A model generated the notes under the pieces. The model was not told where the DNA came from. It ran no database searches and was given only the letters and a program-made list of their open reading frames with translations. The position numbers and the translations under genes were made by a program. From an uncultured Clostridia bacterium (lineage in GTDB: Bacteria; Bacillota; Clostridia; TANB77; CAG-465), in assembly GCA_944387375.1 (NCBI GenBank), contig CALXEQ010000004.1:119695-183694 (forward strand): a stretch of DNA of 64,000 nucleotides, read 5' to 3'. Positions 1 to 7,721 of the stretch are shown here, piece by piece; position 1 is the stretch's first letter; each line of letters begins with the position of its first letter.

Positions 1-353
1 AATACTTCATGGAATTTTTCTGGACTTAATATAGGATTAATACTTTTTAATTTATCCCATACAGCTGTGGTTTTTTCCTTATTATATAATTGTCCTCTCT
101 TATAAAAAGGTGTTTTAGTTACAAATCCAAAAAATTGTGGTATAACCAATGTTCTATGTCTATCTGTATCTACATCAAACTCAGTATGATGATCTTTCCA
201 ATATTGTTCTATATCAGCATGCTCTCTATCAGGAATTTTATCAAACATATTAGTTGCATTAATAATTTGCTCTAAGTTACTTGTTTGCTGTTTTGTAAAT
301 ACCCATACTGATTTTTCATCTAATGATTTTAAGTATTCTTCTGCACTAATCAT
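1..353 (-). CDS. Candidate Type II restriction endonuclease (N-terminal part, cut by window edge)
   Basis: An open frame begins at the ATG at 353 and runs off the left edge of the window (about 117 residues visible, beginning MISAEEYLKSLDEKSVWVFT). I do not recognise its family. Its start overlaps the last 8 bp of the cytosine methyltransferase gene, the tight coupling typical of restriction-modification operons, so a cognate endonuclease is the most likely role. No PD-(D/E)xK or HNH centre is visible in the part present; it may lie beyond the edge. The call rests on context only. Confidence 0.5.
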   Translation of the reverse strand, partial: MISAEEYLKSLDEKSVWVFTKQQTSNLEQIINATNMFDKIPDREHADIEQYWKDHHTEFDVDTDRHRTLVIPQFFGFVTKTPFYKRGQLYNKEKTTAVWDKLKSINPILSPEKFHEV

Positions 354-1443
354 TTTCTAATATCCTCCTTATCATTATTCCCAGAAAATATGATAATTTA
401 GGTGGTACAGCATTTCCTATCTGTTTACATATGCTTGATTTTGTACCAACAAATTTAAAGTCATCAGGAAAACTTTGTATTCTTGCTGCTTCTCTTGGAG
501 TAATAGTTCTGTTTTCAAATGGATGAATAAACCTTCCTCCAGAAGGAGTATCAAATCTTGTAGTTATTGTTGGAGCCATATTATCAGGATCTAATCTTCC
601 ATATGATCCACTATGTACAGTTTTTATTTTTTCATCTAATACTGTGAAATTTTCATTTATGCCTACCTTTTCCATTCTTCTAACAGCAACAGAATTATGT
701 TTTGTCATTATATGATTATACGTTCTTCCGGAGTTTGAACTTAATAATTTTTGATAATTATTTTCTGGTTTTTTTGTACTTATATTACCATCTTCTGTTG
801 GTTTTGGCAAATTAGAAATAGCTTGCCAAACTGTAACATTATCAAAAAAATGCTTATCTTTTTCCTTTATATATTTTTTTGTTTTGTCTATTTCTTCATC
901 TAAGTTAAAATCTATCATAGAACCAATAATTATTGTTCTTTCTCTATTTTGAGGAATCCCAAATTCTCTTGCTTTCATTACTTTATATTGAATTTTATAT
1001 GGTTTTCCTTCAAAATTATCTGGATCTTCAAATATCTTTTTTATTTCATTGAATACTTGTCCATTCTTCATAGTAAGTATACCTTTTACATTTTCAATTA
1101 TAAATATTTTTGGTCTTACTATCTTTACAACATTAAAATAATGTTTAAATAAATAATTTCTAGGATCATCAATAAATCCTTTTCTTATTCTTGCCCCTGC
1201 CATCGAAAATCCTTGACATGGAGGTCCACCTATAATAATAGTTGCATCATCTTTTTTAAAAATATTATTATTGTCCACATTCTTTATGTCGTCTGCTATC
1301 ATCTTTGTTTTTGGATGATTTACCTCATATGATTTCGCTATGCTTTTATCAAATTCAACTGCTGAAGTTATATTATAACCAGCTTTTTCAAAACCACATG
1401 AAAAGCCTCCACATCCAGCAAATAGATCTATTACTTTAATCAT
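346..1443 (-). CDS. DNA (cytosine-5-)-methyltransferase
   Basis: C5-methyltransferase that would transfer a methyl group from SAM to cytosine in a specific DNA site and protect self DNA. From the ATG at 1443 (365 aa): SAM-binding motif I DLFAGCGGF near residues 6-14, catalytic PCQ loop at 75-77 (Cys76 nucleophile), ENV motif at 117-119, and the late motif GNAVPP near the C-terminus. A GTG four codons upstream (1455) is possible, but a GAGGG ribosome site sits correctly before the ATG. The start overlaps the stop of the upstream adenine methyltransferase by 8 bp, and its own end overlaps the candidate endonuclease by 8 bp. All motifs look intact. Identity as a C5 enzyme is secure; the target sequence is unknown. 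Confidence 0.93.
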   Translation of the reverse strand: MIKVIDLFAGCGGFSCGFEKAGYNITSAVEFDKSIAKSYEVNHPKTKMIADDIKNVDNNNIFKKDDATIIIGGPPCQGFSMAGARIRKGFIDDPRNYLFKHYFNVVKIVRPKIFIIENVKGILTMKNGQVFNEIKKIFEDPDNFEGKPYKIQYKVMKAREFGIPQNRERTIIIGSMIDFNLDEEIDKTKKYIKEKDKHFFDNVTVWQAISNLPKPTEDGNISTKKPENNYQKLLSSNSGRTYNHIMTKHNSVAVRRMEKVGINENFTVLDEKIKTVHSGSYGRLDPDNMAPTITTRFDTPSGGRFIHPFENRTITPREAARIQSFPDDFKFVGTKSSICKQIGNAVPPKLSYFLGIMIRRILEND

Positions 1444-3109
1444 TTTTTCCCTCACTAACTCTGTATTTTAAAGCAAAATTTTTACAGTATTTTATTTCAT
1501 CACTACTTAATTTATATTCTTTACCTATACAATCATCTATTTCATCAATTATGTCTTTACACAACCTATGTTTGTATTCATAATTTGTTTGTTTTGATCC
1601 TATATATTTTTTTGTTTTTTCAAGTTTGTTTTCCAACTTTTTGTATAATTTTTCATACATTTTATTATCTTTTAATTCTTTTGGCAATATAAAATGTTTT
1701 AATTCCTTCGTAGTAATATGCCAACAATCTGATATTATAGTCCAGTATACCCAAAACAAACTGGAATTTAATAAGCATAATATAAAATAATAATTTTCAT
1801 TTTCGTATTTAAATTCTTTATATTCATTACTTCCCGGATTAAAAGTAAAAGCTTTAATCCAAAACGTTGCTCTCATATTTATATATATTTCATTTCCATT
1901 TTGATTTTGAAAATCATATAGATTATTTGTTTCTTCAGTATAAACTTTTTTGTATATATCTTCTTCAATCTTGTTTCCTATCTTTGGAATATAATTCATT
2001 ATATCATATTTTTCTATTTTGCTAATTTCTCTTCCATTTAATAATTCTTTTCTTTCTTCTTTATACCAATGTTTATAATTCGATGAATATATCTCTTTAT
2101 TTGCATTACCCAGTCTAAAAATTAAAATTGTTAATTTTTGATGTACGCCAGTAAATAAGCAGTCAGGCCTATCGGCAAAATTTAGTAAAAATTGTTTTTC
2201 AGAATTTTCATAAATAAATTCTCTAATTTTATTCATTCTTGGAGTTGCAACATATGATAATGGGATAATATATCCTAAGACTGTATTTTCGTTACTCATA
2301 TCTATACTATTCTTTAAAACATCTGCATAAATATTTCCAAAATTGTTTTCTAATTTACATTTATTTTCTTTTTGATACTTTCCATATTCTACATATGGAG
2401 GATTTCCAACTATAATATCAAATTTCATCTTGATTTTTTCATATTTTTGTATATAATCAATTGTAAAAAATCTCTTATTTATTATCTCTGCCAATTTACT
2501 ATATGATTCTTTTCTTTGTAAATTATTTATCAACTTAAAAAATATTCTTAATTTGCATATATCTATTGATTCATTATCTATATCATTTCCATAAATAGTT
2601 TCTGCTATTTTTAAAACAATTTCATCTGTTAATTGTTCATTTTTTAAAATTTCTAATTTTACATTTATAGAGTTTATTAAAAACTCTCCTGTTCCACATG
2701 TAGGGTCAAAAATTGTGTATCTATATAATATATTATTCTTTTCTTTTTTATTTAAATTTCTAAAAATTTCTATACAATCTTCATCATTATGAGTTTGATT
2801 TATATTTTTATCTACCTTCATAAGAAATGAATTACATACAATATATCTTGTAACATCATCTGATGTATAATATACACCGTTTTTTTTCTGTTTTTTACTT
2901 TTTTCATTTAATTTAAACAAGCTTGATTGAAAATTCTCATCCGTTATATACTTTATATCCTCTTTGTTAATAGATGTATCAAAATCATATTTCTTATAAT
3001 TTTTATCTAGTAGTATTTTTAAAGCATTATAAATCTCATTTATATATTTTTCTGACTGAGATAATTTATTAACAGTTATATTTTTTACTTTTTGTTTTAC
3101 ACTAGTCAT
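1436..3109 (-). CDS. N6-adenine DNA methyltransferase (Eco57I/TaqI-like gamma class)
   Basis: SAM-dependent adenine methyltransferase of a restriction-modification system. From the ATG at 3109 (557 aa, GGAGG site 8 nt upstream; earlier in-frame starts lie inside or too close to this site): an N-terminal helical part, the KNGVYYTSDDVTRY lead-in, motif I FDPTCGTGEF at about 134-143, the catalytic NPPY tetrad at 236-239, then a long C-terminal region of the type used as target recognition domain. It lies head-to-tail with a C5 methyltransferase. Two methyltransferases of different chemistry in one operon usually mean an asymmetric recognition site whose two strands are protected separately (known for several Type IIS systems; inference here). 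No nuclease motif was seen, so it is probably not a fused Type IIG enzyme. Confidence 0.9.
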   Translation of the reverse strand: MTSVKQKVKNITVNKLSQSEKYINEIYNALKILLDKNYKKYDFDTSINKEDIKYITDENFQSSLFKLNEKSKKQKKNGVYYTSDDVTRYIVCNSFLMKVDKNINQTHNDEDCIEIFRNLNKKEKNNILYRYTIFDPTCGTGEFLINSINVKLEILKNEQLTDEIVLKIAETIYGNDIDNESIDICKLRIFFKLINNLQRKESYSKLAEIINKRFFTIDYIQKYEKIKMKFDIIVGNPPYVEYGKYQKENKCKLENNFGNIYADVLKNSIDMSNENTVLGYIIPLSYVATPRMNKIREFIYENSEKQFLLNFADRPDCLFTGVHQKLTILIFRLGNANKEIYSSNYKHWYKEERKELLNGREISKIEKYDIMNYIPKIGNKIEEDIYKKVYTEETNNLYDFQNQNGNEIYINMRATFWIKAFTFNPGSNEYKEFKYENENYYFILCLLNSSLFWVYWTIISDCWHITTKELKHFILPKELKDNKMYEKLYKKLENKLEKTKKYIGSKQTNYEYKHRLCKDIIDEIDDCIGKEYKLSSDEIKYCKNFALKYRVSEGKND

Positions 3110-3136
3110 AAACATTTCCTCCAATTAATTGTATAT

Positions 3137-3361
3137 CTACTTTTTTTCCCACTTTATTTCATAGCCCAAAATATCTGCGATTTTTTTAACCTCAGAATAT
3201 CTAATAGTCTCTTTAGTAAGTTTATTAGATAGATTTTGTAATGCTACTTTACTTTTTCTGTCGCTTAATCTATTGGCAACTTCTCCCATTTGCCATCCGC
3301 TAAAAGCAATATAACCTTTTATTTCATCCCTTATGACATGTTTATTTTCTTTTTTCCCCAT
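3137..3361 (-). CDS. Small helix-turn-helix protein, possible R-M controller
   Basis: A 74-aa basic protein containing the pattern GWQMGEVANRLSD...LQNLSNKLTKETIRYSEVKKIADILGYEI, which reads like the helix-turn-helix core of small phage/Xre-like regulators. It has an excellent AGGGGG ribosome site 5 nt before the ATG. It is the first gene of the operon leading into the two methyltransferases (27 bp gap), the usual place for a controller (C) protein that times endonuclease expression. No C-box was identified, so the controller role is inferred from size, fold and position. Confidence 0.6.
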   Translation of the reverse strand: MGKKENKHVIRDEIKGYIAFSGWQMGEVANRLSDRKSKVALQNLSNKLTKETIRYSEVKKIADILGYEIKWEKK

Positions 3362-3474
3362 TTTTTCCCCCTACGTTTGGTCTTTTATAATTTTATATCA
3401 TATAATGTAAAACTTTGCAATATATTATATTAAATATATCTTGAAATAATATAAATATATTATTTAGTATAATA

Positions 3475-4158
3475 TTATACAATTTTATCAATTATATTTA
3501 TAAAATTTTCTAATATATTTCCTTTTCTTTCACTTTGTTTTAATTTTAGAAGAGCCTCTTGTATAGTATCGTTATTAATATGCTTTATAATATTATCCAG
3601 ATTTTTTCTTTCTTTTTTTCTTGTAATAAATTTAAGAGCTATTCTTATAAAATCTTTTTCATTGGATGTATATTGATTCCACAAAATAACTTTTTCTATT
3701 TTTTTATACTCAAAATCAAAAGTCTTAAACTCAATTTTATTTATAAATTCGTTTGCCAAAATAACATCTAAACTAGATATCTCTTTAACTGTTATAATCT
3801 TTTCTATTTCTTCTTTCTTTTCACAAATATTGTGATTTTTTTCTTGCTCTTTACTTTCCCAATTTTTAATATACACAATATTTGATTTTCCAACTTCTAT
3901 CCATTTTTCTTCAATTAAATTTACTCTAATTAATTCTTTGTAAATAGATGTTATTGTGTTTTTAGTAATATTTAATTTTTGCATTAAATAACTTCTGGTA
4001 TTTTCTAAATATTTATTTCCTTCTTCGTCGACTTGAACATTAATATTTTCATCTAGCATATTTTTTAAAATGCAGTATGAAATTTTTGAATTTAATTTTA
4101 GATTTCTATATTTTTGATCTTCAAATAGAAATTTATCTAGTTTGTAAAAATCTTTCAT
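3475..4158 (-). CDS. RepA_N-type replication initiator
   Basis: The N-terminal half (about residues 1-105) follows the RepA N-terminal domain pattern: FYKLDKFLFEDQKYRNL, then a winged-helix segment ending in SNIVYIKNW. RepA_N proteins bind iterons and start replication of plasmids and many integrative elements of low-GC Gram-positives. The C-terminal half (KFITRKKERKNLDNIIKHI...) is a helical domain as in the longer members. The chosen start is the ATG at 4158 with GGAGG 7-8 nt upstream; a TTG at 4173 is also in frame. At 228 aa it is shorter than plasmid RepA_N proteins (around 300 aa or more), so it may serve transient replication of the excised element. A perfect 6-2-6 inverted repeat lies just upstream. 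Confidence 0.72.
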   Translation of the reverse strand: MKDFYKLDKFLFEDQKYRNLKLNSKISYCILKNMLDENINVQVDEEGNKYLENTRSYLMQKLNITKNTITSIYKELIRVNLIEEKWIEVGKSNIVYIKNWESKEQEKNHNICEKKEEIEKIITVKEISSLDVILANEFINKIEFKTFDFEYKKIEKVILWNQYTSNEKDFIRIALKFITRKKERKNLDNIIKHINNDTIQEALLKLKQSERKGNILENFINIIDKIV

Positions 4159-4178
4159 TTTCTCGCCTCCCAACTTAT

Positions 4179-4192
4179 GTGACTTTAGTCAC
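4179..4192. repeat. Inverted repeat upstream of repA-like gene
   Basis: GTGACT-TT-AGTCAC is a perfect 6-2-6 palindrome 20 bp before the repA-like ATG on the minus strand. It could be an autoregulatory operator or part of the promoter region; a single copy argues against an iteron array. Confidence 0.45.
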
Positions 4193-4290
4193 TCGATCAA
4201 ACAAAATATATTTGTACATACAAATGGGAATCTTGCTTAAGAATTCCCCAAATGGAATTTTTATAAAGCCAAGACTCCCTCATTTTATTT

Positions 4291-4461
4291 TTAAGTATAA
4301 TTACAATAGCTATTTATAATTTTTTCAATATCATGTGGTGAATCACTTTCACATATATACTCTTCTTCTATTATTAATTTATACTTTCTTTTTATATCAC
4401 TTTTACTGTCTAACCTTTTAACTGTCCATTTATCATTATTTTTATCATAATATTGTTTCAT
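4291..4461 (-). CDS. Small hypothetical protein of the mobile element (56 aa)
   Basis: ATG at 4461 with a GAGGT ribosome site, ending at TAA 4291-4293. The product (MKQYYDKNNDKWTVKRLDSK...) is charged, begins with the pattern seen in small single-domain phage or ICE proteins (YYDKxxDKWxVKR), and has no membrane segment. It starts 8 bp after the replisome-organiser gene ends and has the same strand, so it is likely co-transcribed with the replication module. No function can be assigned. Confidence 0.55.
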   Translation of the reverse strand: MKQYYDKNNDKWTVKRLDSKSDIKRKYKLIIEEEYICESDSPHDIEKIINSYCNYT

Positions 4462-4468
4462 ATTTACC

Positions 4469-5020
4469 TCACTTTCTTAAATTATCATAAAAACTTTCAA
4501 AAAATTCTGGTGGATATTCCCTTTGCTCATAGTTTAAATAGCCTTTCTTTTTTGAAAAGTCTTTTTTATTATTCTCTAATTTATTATTTTCTTTTTTATT
4601 CTCTTCTGTTTCGTTACCTAACGTTACATTAACGTTATTCTCATTTTTTTGATTTTCTCTAAACCTTTTTTGTCTTTCTCTATTTTGTTCCTTAACAAGT
4701 TCATATTTATCAGCACTTTGGTATTTGTCCCAATTTTTGATTTTGTATATATTGTCCTCACAAATTAACATTTCAAAATGGATTAACTTGTCCAATATAT
4801 TTTGAATTTTTTTGTTTGATTTGTGCGTAATTGTTGCAAGATCTTCTACTGTCATTGGTGTATTTTCTGACATCATAATCTTTCCACCTTGCATAGATAC
4901 TCCAGCAATAACTAATAATTGAATCCATATTCTAAAGAACGTGTCCCCATCACGTTCTTTAAGTAATAGTTGCATTTTTGGATTTGCAAATATATTTGTA
5001 AACACTTTAATCCATTGCAT
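4469..5020 (-). CDS. Phage replisome organiser N-terminal-like protein
   Basis: 183 aa. Residues 1-110 match the winged-helix N-terminal domain of phage replisome organisers: WIKVFTNIF near the start, then GDTFFRIWIQLLVIAG, SENTPMTVEDLATI and YKIKNWDKYQSADKYE. Such proteins bind the phage origin and recruit the helicase loader. A basic Glu/Asn/Lys-rich linker follows (ENQKNENNVNVTLGNETEE...), but the usual C-terminal domain is short, so the protein may be a reduced version. The ATG at 5020 has an AAAGGAG site. It lies between the excisionase-like and repA-like genes and belongs to the replication module of the element. Confidence 0.72.
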   Translation of the reverse strand: MQWIKVFTNIFANPKMQLLLKERDGDTFFRIWIQLLVIAGVSMQGGKIMMSENTPMTVEDLATITHKSNKKIQNILDKLIHFEMLICEDNIYKIKNWDKYQSADKYELVKEQNRERQKRFRENQKNENNVNVTLGNETEENKKENNKLENNKKDFSKKKGYLNYEQREYPPEFFESFYDNLRK

Positions 5021-5036
5021 AAACAGTACTCCTTTC

Positions 5037-5240
5037 CTACTTTTTTATAGAATTTTCTTCTTTTTCTTTTAAGTATTCCTCTAAAGCTTGTACTCTAAAT
5101 AGTACTCTCCCACCAACTCTAGCACATGGTATTTGTTTTCTTCTTACTAGCTGATTTACAAGCCAATATGATATTCCTAAATACTCTGCTGTTTCTTTCA
5201 TTGTTAGTGTTGTTCTTTCTACTTTAGGTAGTTCGTTCAT
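5037..5240 (-). CDS. Excisionase-family DNA-binding protein
   Basis: 67 aa from the ATG at 5240, which has a perfect GGAGGTGA site 5-6 nt upstream (an ATG at 5255 lies upstream of this site and is less likely). The body LTMKETAEYLGISYWLVNQLVRRKQIPCARVGGRVLFRVQALEEYL is a MerR/Xis-type winged helix, the fold that directs the integrase toward excision. It is divergent from the Zn-ribbon gene at 5431 and about 3.8 kb from the integrase, so it probably acts as Xis and/or as a regulator of the early operon. Confidence 0.8.
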   Translation of the reverse strand: MNELPKVERTTLTMKETAEYLGISYWLVNQLVRRKQIPCARVGGRVLFRVQALEEYLKEKEENSIKK

Positions 5241-5430
5241 AAAATCACCTCCCATTTTTCGACAATATTTTTAACAAATTCAGCACTTATTAGCACTTTT
5301 ATTGATTTTTCGTGCTTTCCTTTGTATAATGTAAATAGCTAATTACTGATTATTATTTTAATTGTTAGCTTATGAATTAAAAACCGTACAAATGAAAAAA
5401 TATTTTATTTTTTGTTGTAGGGGGTAATTT

Positions 5431-6417
5431 ATGATTGAAAATATGCAAATTATCTTTGATTTTAAAAACTCAAAAGAATATCTTTCCAATTACAAATTAG
5501 AATCTATTAATGATAAAAAAATAATAGTAAAAAATGTTCCACCCAAAAGGCAAGACTTAGGAACATTTTTACTAGATTTTATGGATACAGATTTTGATGA
5601 TCATATAGATTTATATCTATTTGTAAAAAAATATTTATTTATTCATTTGCTAACTATATATGATAATACTATTATTACTGATATAAATAATTACCACATT
5701 GAAATCAAAAAAGATAAAGCTCAAGATTTTATTGATTGGATTTATAACACGTATTCTGTTGATTTTTCAATGATACAAATAAACTTGGAAAGAGTCTTTA
5801 GAAACAAGTATTATGATGATATATTAAAAATTACAGATATATTATCTGATGAATATGACGAAATAGAAGAACTGTCAAGCAACGAGAGAGACTACTGTGC
5901 AATTAACGAATTATTAACTGACAATAATACAACAAAAATCAACTATGATTTAAAAACATTTTTTATGAACAATATCCCTGAAAATATATCTACTAATTAC
6001 ACATTTTCTTCTGATACTGTTGATAACTTTTTATATTGTATTGTTAAAGAATTAATAAGTAATGTTAAAAATATTAAATTTGAATGTTGTAGAAATTGTG
6101 GCTATTGGTTTATTAATACAAATAATAATGAACAAAAATATTGTGATTCTATATTTGAAAATAATATGACTTGTAACGAAATTGCTAAAGAAGAACGTTC
6201 TAAGAAAAATGAAAAAGATGATATATATTTACAAAAATGTAGAAAAAGATACAAAAATTTACACAAGCAAGTTTCAATAGGTGCATCTGAAAGAGTGCAA
6301 AATTGCTTTGAAATCTTTAAAGAGCAATATCCTATTTATCAAGAAAGATATAAAGAAGGATTAATTACTGGAGAAGAACTTCTTGAATGGCTTGAATGTA
6401 TGAAAATAAGGAAGTAA
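5431..6417 (+). CDS. Zn-ribbon protein of a mobile element (DUF6076-like)
   Basis: 328 aa, ATG preceded by GTAGGGGG. The N-terminal two thirds are acidic and helical. The C-terminal third carries CCRNCGYWFINTNNNEQKYCD...MTCNEIAKEERSKK, a treble-clef or ribbon pattern (CxxC...YC...TC) followed by a basic segment and a helical tail. This resembles the DUF6076 type of zinc protein often found on Firmicute mobile elements and, more distantly, CGNR zinc fingers. A DNA- or RNA-binding role is inferred. It is the only gene between the excisionase and the integrase that is read rightward, apart from the integrase itself. Function unknown. Confidence 0.5.
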   Translation: MIENMQIIFDFKNSKEYLSNYKLESINDKKIIVKNVPPKRQDLGTFLLDFMDTDFDDHIDLYLFVKKYLFIHLLTIYDNTIITDINNYHIEIKKDKAQDFIDWIYNTYSVDFSMIQINLERVFRNKYYDDILKITDILSDEYDEIEELSSNERDYCAINELLTDNNTTKINYDLKTFFMNNIPENISTNYTFSSDTVDNFLYCIVKELISNVKNIKFECCRNCGYWFINTNNNEQKYCDSIFENNMTCNEIAKEERSKKNEKDDIYLQKCRKRYKNLHKQVSIGASERVQNCFEIFKEQYPIYQERYKEGLITGEELLEWLECMKIRK

Positions 6418-6435
6418 TTGCTACTTCCTTGTTTT
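6408..6435. terminator. Bidirectional terminator between convergent genes
   Basis: AAGGAAGTA (6408-6416) pairs with TACTTCCTT (6422-6430) around a 5-nt loop, followed by GTTTT on the plus strand. It overlaps the stop of the Zn-ribbon gene and faces the end of the HEPN-like gene. Confidence 0.7.
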
Positions 6436-6444
6436 CATAACCCC

Positions 6445-7698
6445 TCAAAATCTGATATTAGGTATCATCCCACTTTCTATAAAATCTATTTTTCTTAAAC
6501 TATAAAATAATTCATTTAGATATGCTAAAATCTTAATATTATCATAACAAAGTATAGCTAAATCACAAAGATACAATTCTACTATACTTTCTTTATCTTT
6601 GTGTTTATCATAGAAAAATATTTTTTGAGTACAACTATCAAAATCATATGTATAATGTGCAATTGCATTACGCACGTTTCTATTCATTACAATACACTTA
6701 CTAAATGGTTCTTCTTGTATTAAAGCCTTCAATCTTTGTGATTTTATAAGACTATTATATTTATCAAAATTTAAAATATCAATTTTATCAGAAAAGCTAT
6801 CATATTTTCCTCTTGTAAAAATATTATTTAAACCTACTGCAATAGTTACCATATCTAATAATAATTCATATGTATCCTTGTAAAAATTAATCATACTTTC
6901 TAAACTTATAGTTGCAATTCCATAATTTTCTTTATTAAATTTTTCACGTAACTCTCCTAGTGAAACAGTAACTATTGGAATATATTTTTCAAAATCCTCA
7001 ATCCATCTTGAATAAATTTTCACTACTCTTTTTAATTCAAAATCGAAATCCATATTTTTCTTAAGAAATTTCACAAATCTTTTAACTTCATTAATATTTT
7101 CTTTTCCCATGATTATATTAGAATACTTCATAAATTCTTCAAGGCTATTTTTATCTAGTATCTTATTTAATCCTACAATACTTATTTGATGTAAAGCCAT
7201 TGCTGCATCAAGTTTATTATCTACTATATAATGAGATGAAAATTTTGTAATTTGTTCTTTAATCAAATCTATTCTGTTTCCAAAGTATAAATCATATAGT
7301 GATTTTAATAAGTTCCAATCATTAACTCTAAATGACATAAAATTTCCTATTGATTTCATAATATCTATATAATCTTGTGGGTCCTGAAACAATCTCATTA
7401 TATCCATAAATGGACTTATTCCGTTAGAATACATTGTTTCAAATGATACATATTTCTGAATTTTCCTATGTGGAAGTTCTACAGCTAAATCTTCATAATA
7501 TTCAGGTTCTGTTTCTTCAACTTGTATAGCATTATTTAATTCTATAAAATTATTCAAAACAATTCTTCTAATGCCATTAATATTAACATTACAATTTGGG
7601 CAATTAAAACTAAATGGAATATCAAATTCTCCCAATTGAAATCTTAAAAGTATATTAGTTTTGCAATAATTACATTTTACATATATTCTATCTATCAT
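6445..7698 (-). CDS. Zn-ribbon protein with HEPN-like RxxxxH motif; candidate defence effector
   Basis: 417 aa, family not recognised. The N-terminus is a rubredoxin-like zinc ribbon (Cys9, Cys12, Cys33, Cys36). The rest is predicted helical; near the C-terminus lies NVRNAIAHYTYDF with Arg343-Asn344...His348, matching the RN-x3-H core of HEPN ribonucleases and Abi proteins, followed by further helices. It is the second gene of a two-gene minus-strand operon (23 bp after the ESGSL gene) among restriction-modification and integrase genes, the usual place for anti-phage cargo. The HEPN assignment rests on one short motif in a helical setting, and many non-nuclease HEPN or Abi-like domains share it. 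Ribonuclease activity is therefore a hypothesis. The ribosome site (GGATGG) is weak, so translation may be coupled to the upstream gene. Confidence 0.45.
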   Translation of the reverse strand: MIDRIYVKCNYCKTNILLRFQLGEFDIPFSFNCPNCNVNINGIRRIVLNNFIELNNAIQVEETEPEYYEDLAVELPHRKIQKYVSFETMYSNGISPFMDIMRLFQDPQDYIDIMKSIGNFMSFRVNDWNLLKSLYDLYFGNRIDLIKEQITKFSSHYIVDNKLDAAMALHQISIVGLNKILDKNSLEEFMKYSNIIMGKENINEVKRFVKFLKKNMDFDFELKRVVKIYSRWIEDFEKYIPIVTVSLGELREKFNKENYGIATISLESMINFYKDTYELLLDMVTIAVGLNNIFTRGKYDSFSDKIDILNFDKYNSLIKSQRLKALIQEEPFSKCIVMNRNVRNAIAHYTYDFDSCTQKIFFYDKHKDKESIVELYLCDLAILCYDNIKILAYLNELFYSLRKIDFIESGMIPNIRF

Positions 7699-7721
7699 TT
7701 ATTTTTCCATCCATATCTTTT

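Noticed and set aside
949..1152. Plus-strand open frames over minus-strand genes, for example inside the C5 methyltransferase, the ESGSL gene (7840-8163) and lysS-pnp
   Set aside because: They are mirror frames of AT-rich genes, with Phe/Ser/Tyr-biased composition and no ribosome sites.
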